Assembly (NCBI GenBank): GCA_012036325.1
Contig: JAAUPC010000092.1
Coordinates: forward strand, 1-10,892
DNA: 10,892 nucleotides
Reading direction: 5' to 3'
Source of the DNA: Paracoccaceae bacterium
Lineage (GTDB): Bacteria; Pseudomonadota; Alphaproteobacteria; Rhodobacterales; Rhodobacteraceae
The notes under the pieces are model-generated. The model was given only the letters and a program-made list of their open reading frames with translations. It made no database searches and was not told the origin of the DNA. The translations under genes and the position numbers were made by a program. The stretch's first letter is position 1; each line of letters starts with the position of its first letter. Positions 8,376 to 10,892 of this stretch are shown piece after piece.

Positions 8376-8401
8376 CAAGGGCGGCGCGATGGCCGCCCTT
8401 G
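8376..8401 (-). promoter_or_regulatory. Strong stem-loop between frcB and frcC
   Basis: This is a perfect 10-bp GC-rich stem, CAAGGGCGGC/GCCGCCCTTG, with a 6-base loop in the 138-base gap between the frcB stop and frcC start. No T run follows, so it looks like an RNA-stabilising or attenuating hairpin rather than a full terminator. In binding-protein transporter operons such structures commonly keep the message for the periplasmic protein more abundant than that for the permease. That role is inferred here. Nothing else clear is seen in the gap. Confidence 0.55.
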
Positions 8402-8450
8402 ACGTCAGTCTTGGCCACAAGGGCCCTACTGATCAACAGTGCAGTTGGGC

Positions 8451-9472
8451 TTAGCCCCAGCACAGCTCCGTGCCCTTGGTGGTGTCGATGGAGGTGACCC
8501 CGTCAACCGGCTTGTCGGTGATCAGCGCCACACCGGTGTCAAAGAAGGCCTTGCCTTCGGTCGGGGCCGGTTTGGTGCCGTCAGCGGCGAACTTGGCAAT
8601 CGCTTCGATGCCAAGCGCGGCCATCAGAAGCGGGTACTGCTGCGAGGTGGCGCCGATCACGCCGTCCTTGACGTCCTGGACGCCCGGCAACCGCCGTCGA
8701 CCGAAACGATCAGCACGCCTTCCTTGCCTGCGGCCTTCAGCGCCTCATAGGCACCGGCGGCGGAAGGTTCGTTGATCGTGTAGACGACGTTGATGTCCGG
8801 GTCCTTGGCCAGAAGGGCTTCCATCGCCTTCAGGCCGCCTTCTTCATTGCCGGCGGTGACTTCGTTGCCGACGATGCGCGGGTCGGTCTCATCCCCCCAC
8901 TTGTTCGGGTCGGCCAGATCGATGCCGAAGCCCTGCAGGAAGCCCTGGTCGCGCAGAACGTCAACCGACGGCTGCGAGATGGCAAGGTCAAGCATCGCGA
9001 TCTTGGCGTTGGCAGCTTCAGCGCCCAGAGTGGCCGCAGCCCACTGGCCGATGAGGAGACCGGCCTGGAAGTTGTCGGTCGCGAAGGTGGCGTCAGCAGC
9101 GTCGATCGGGTCAAGCGGGGTGTCCAGTGCGATGACCAGAACACCGGCTTCGCGGGCAGCGGCGACGCTGTCAACGATGGCCTTTGTGTCCGAGGCGGTG
9201 ATCAGGATGCCCTTGGCACCGTCGGCCACGCAAGCCTCGATCGCGGCAACCTGGCTTTCGTGGTCACCGTCGATCTTGCCGGCATAGGACTTCAGGGACA
9301 CGCCCAGCTCGGCCGCTTTGGCTTCGGCGCCTTCCTTCATCTTCACGAAGAAGGGGTTGGTGTCGGTCTTGGTGATCAGGCAGGCGGCGACGCCATCCTG
9401 CGCCAGCGCCGGAGCAGCCGACAGCAGGGCGAGGGATGCCGCGCTGAGCAGGGCTTTGGTGGTGAATTTCAT
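8451..9472 (-). CDS. frcB: Periplasmic sugar-binding protein (FrcB-like, fructose), frameshifted
   Basis: This is the substrate-binding lipid-free periplasmic protein of the Frc importer, in the periplasmic-binding-protein type I fold. Residues 1-24 form a signal peptide with a cleavage site after ALA (PALA|QDG). The mature part begins with ACLITKTDTNPFFVKMKEG, then KSYAGKIDGDHESQVAAIEAC, IALDTPLDP, DNFQAGLLIGQW and VYTINEPSAAGAYEAL, typical FrcB ligand-binding segments. At about residue 262 the frame breaks: it reads VDGGCRAS, but one more G on the plus strand at 8686-8687 gives VDGGCPGVQDVKDGVIGATSQ. It then continues to the TAA at 8451, for a normal 340 residues. A good SD (GGAGG, 9479-9483) precedes the ATG. 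It is the first gene of the operon. Most simply the break is a sequencing deletion. Confidence 0.93.
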
Positions 9473-9526
9473 GGTCGTCCTCCCAAGGAATCGGGGCGGT
9501 TTTGCCCCTGAGTAAACTGCGCGCAG

Positions 9527-9550
9527 GCTGGCAGTCTTGCTGGCAGTCTT
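9527..9550. repeat. Tandem 12-bp direct repeat in the frcB leader
   Basis: The unit GCTGGCAGTCTT occurs twice head to tail with no mismatch (9527-9538 and 9539-9550). It lies between the putative frcB promoter and the frcB ribosome site, so it would be in the 5' leader of the message or next to the transcription start. It could be a small duplication or a pair of protein sites about one helical turn apart. Confidence 0.6.
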
Positions 9551-9565
9551 TCTGCGCCGGGTCTG

Positions 9566-9594
9566 ACAAAAGCCGATTCCCTGGCTGACGTCAA
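9566..9594 (-). promoter_or_regulatory. Candidate frcB promoter
   Basis: On the minus strand, TTGACG (9589-9594) matches 5 of 6 of the -35 consensus. It is followed after 17 bases by TTTTGT (9566-9571), a weak -10 (3 of 6). The position, about 95 bases before the frcB ATG and next to the palindrome at 9601-9617, fits a regulated promoter. The -10 is not convincing, so the exact start is uncertain. Confidence 0.35.
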
Positions 9595-9600
9595 GATAAT

Positions 9601-9617
9601 TAAATCACTCTGATTTA
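9601..9617. promoter_or_regulatory. Palindromic operator candidate in the frcB/ROK divergent region
   Basis: TAAATCACTCTGATTTA is a perfect inverted repeat (7-bp arms, 3-base centre) inside an A/T-rich island (9595-9626) in otherwise GC-rich DNA. It lies 6 bases from the frcB-side -35 (9589-9594) and 3 bases from the repressor-side -35 (9621-9626). A dimeric ROK repressor encoded next door would be expected to bind a site of this size and symmetry. One protein bound here could block both promoters. The binding itself is inferred. Confidence 0.55.
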
Positions 9618-9620
9618 TTA

Positions 9621-9650
9621 TTGACAGATCGCCACTTTCTTTCGCACTCT
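9621..9650 (+). promoter_or_regulatory. Candidate promoter of the ROK regulator gene
   Basis: TTGACA at 9621-9626 is a perfect -35 hexamer on the plus strand, abutting the operator candidate. At the usual distance (9644-9650) the sequence GCACTCT has only a poor -10 match. The distance to the GTG start (about 40 bases from the expected transcription start) is reasonable. Confidence 0.35.
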
Positions 9651-9688
9651 GCCCAGGATGGCCGCAACCGGCCGCATGAGGATTCCGC

Positions 9689-10892
9689 GTGAAACTTGCC
9701 GCAGACCCCCTGGCCGACCCGCGCGCCACGACGGACCCTTTCGGTCTGCGGGGGTCGAACCAGTCGGGCATGCGGGCGCATAATGAACGGCTGGTACTGA
9801 GCCTGGTGCGCCAGCATGCGGCGCTGGCCAAGTCCGACATCGCGCGGATGACGGGCCTTTCGGCGCAGACGGTCAGCGTCATCATGCGCGCGCTGGAGCA
9901 GGACGGTCTTCTGCTGCGTGGGGAACCGATCCGGGGCCGGATCGGGCAGCCCTCGGTCCCGATGTCGCTGGACGCGGACGGGGCGTTCTTCTTCGGGCTG
10001 AAGATCGGGCGGCGGTCGGCGGACCTGGCGTTGATCGACTTTCTGGGCCGGGTCAGGGGCGCGCGGCGGCGGGTCTATCGTTATCCCACGCCGGATGCGG
10101 TGGCGGCCTTTGTCGCCGAGGCGCTGCCTGCGCTGACCGCGACCTTGCCGCGCGGCCAGCAGGACCGGGTAGGGGGCCTTGGGGTGGCGATGCCATTCCA
10201 GCTGTGGTCCTGGGTGCAGGACATCGGTGCACCGCAGTCCGAAATGGATGCCTGGCGCGACCGGGACATTCAGGGTGAGCTTGCGGCCCTTTCCGGTCTG
10301 CCGGTCTTCCTCCAGAACGACGCCACTGCCGCCTGCGGGGCGGAACTGGTCTTCGGTACGGGGGAAAAGCCGAAGGATTTCCTATACTTCTACTTTGGCT
10401 ACTTCATCGGGGGAGGGCTGGTGCTGAATGGCCAGCTCTTCACCGGGCAGTTTGGCAATGCGGCAGGCGTAGGCCCGATGCCGGTGCCAGGGCCGGACGG
10501 GCGGATGCGGCGGCTGATGACAGTGGCCTCGCTTTCGGTCCTTGCGCAGGCGCTGGATCAGGCCGGGTCCTCGTCTGACCAGCTGTGGGAAAGCCCCGAT
10601 CAATGGGCCGTCCCCGCCGCGATCCTGGACGCCTGGATGACGGGTGCGGCCGAGGGATTGGCCAGTGCCATCCTAAGCGCGTCGACCTTGTTGGAAATGC
10701 AGGCGGTGTTGATCGACGGCTGGATGCCGGTCGAGGTCCGGGCAGAAATCGTGCGCCGCACCGAAGCGGCGTTTTTCCGGCTTGACCTGTCCGGTGTGGA
10801 GCCCCCCGCGATTCGGGCCGGCACCGTGGGGGCAGAGGCGCGGGCCCGTGGCGCGGCGGCGATCCCGCTGTCGCAGCGCTATCTGATCGACC
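9689..10892 (+). CDS. ROK-family transcriptional repressor, probably of frcBCA (3' end outside window)
   Basis: This is a sugar-responsive DNA-binding repressor of the ROK family; 401 codons are visible and the frame is still open at the window edge. I chose the GTG at 9689 because GAGGA (9678-9682) sits 6 bases upstream and residues 19-34 (GLRGSNQSGMRAHNER) look like a conserved N-terminal arm; the next in-frame ATG is codon 28. A winged helix-turn-helix lies at about 35-75 (KSDIARMTGLSAQTVSVIMRALE as its core). The ROK sugar domain follows, with the NDATAA motif (210-215) keeping the kinase-type Asp. The usual N-terminal GGT nucleotide loop is replaced by GLKIGRRSADL. The GH...CxCG.xGC zinc motif is replaced by GNAAGVGPMPVPGPDG with no cysteine. 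The end resembles family C termini (ARARGAAAIPLSQRYLID), so only a few codons are likely missing. It is divergent from frcB, so FrcR is its probable role. Confidence 0.9.
   Translation, partial: MKLAADPLADPRATTDPFGLRGSNQSGMRAHNERLVLSLVRQHAALAKSDIARMTGLSAQTVSVIMRALEQDGLLLRGEPIRGRIGQPSVPMSLDADGAFFFGLKIGRRSADLALIDFLGRVRGARRRVYRYPTPDAVAAFVAEALPALTATLPRGQQDRVGGLGVAMPFQLWSWVQDIGAPQSEMDAWRDRDIQGELAALSGLPVFLQNDATAACGAELVFGTGEKPKDFLYFYFGYFIGGGLVLNGQLFTGQFGNAAGVGPMPVPGPDGRMRRLMTVASLSVLAQALDQAGSSSDQLWESPDQWAVPAAILDAWMTGAAEGLASAILSASTLLEMQAVLIDGWMPVEVRAEIVRRTEAAFFRLDLSGVEPPAIRAGTVGAEARARGAAAIPLSQRYLID

Noticed and set aside
8400..9593. TGACGTCA palindrome at 8400-8407 and again at 9586-9593 as a regulator site pair
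   Set aside because: It is only 8 bp. One copy overlaps the frcB-frcC hairpin and the other overlaps the -35 candidate. Two copies in 10.9 kb is not strong evidence without conservation data.
9676..9690. ATG at 9676 as the start of the ROK gene
   Set aside because: It is in a different frame from the ROK protein. The in-frame GTG at 9689 has a suitable SD and gives the conserved N-terminal arm.
1..10892. CRISPR arrays, tRNA or rRNA genes, prophage or toxin-antitoxin modules, or a new defence system
   Set aside because: No regularly spaced repeats, cloverleaf-like sequence, integrase, transposase or small paired genes are visible. Apart from short intergenic regions, all of the window is assigned to the antiporter, the transporter and its regulator.

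Overview
This GC-rich window looks like chromosomal DNA of an alphaproteobacterium of the Rhodobacteraceae (Rhodobacter/Paracoccus-like). The basis is the protein sequences, the fused MnhA-MnhB antiporter subunit, a FrcBCA-type sugar transporter with a single-domain ATPase, and a CTCCGGCGGGAGTATTT hairpin of a kind I recall from intergenic regions of this family. The assignment rests on recalled family resemblance, not on a search.

Layout. (1) 87-5912, minus strand: a complete multisubunit Na+(K+)/H+ antiporter operon (Mrp/Mnh/Pha type), in the order mnhA(B)-C-D-E-F-G. Each gene start overlaps the previous stop by one base (TGATG) or as ATGA, so it reads as one translationally coupled unit. 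(2) 5913-6298: a 386-base gene-free stretch with a long inverted repeat and smaller hairpins. It separates the two operons. (3) 6299-9472, minus strand: frcB-frcC-frcA, a CUT2-family ABC importer (periplasmic binding protein, permease, ATPase) most like the fructose transporter of Sinorhizobium meliloti. A strong hairpin lies between frcB and frcC. (4) 9473-9688: a divergent control region with an A/T-rich 17-bp perfect palindrome between two outward-facing -35-like hexamers. (5) 9689-10892, plus strand: a ROK-family repressor, open to the window edge and probably lacking only a few codons. It is the likely local regulator of frcBCA.

The two systems are functionally separate: cation/pH homeostasis through a proton-driven antiporter, and sugar uptake under a ROK repressor.

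The most striking property is that five genes (mnhA, mnhD, mnhE, frcA, frcB) each carry a single-base frameshift, while the protein on either side of each break is fully family-like. Adding or removing one base restores a normal-length protein every time, and turns the apparent mnhE-mnhF fusion back into two genes joined by ATGA. I read these as uncorrected sequencing or assembly indels rather than gene decay or programmed frameshifting. I found no convincing undescribed system. The best leads are the operator palindrome and the divergent promoter architecture around it.
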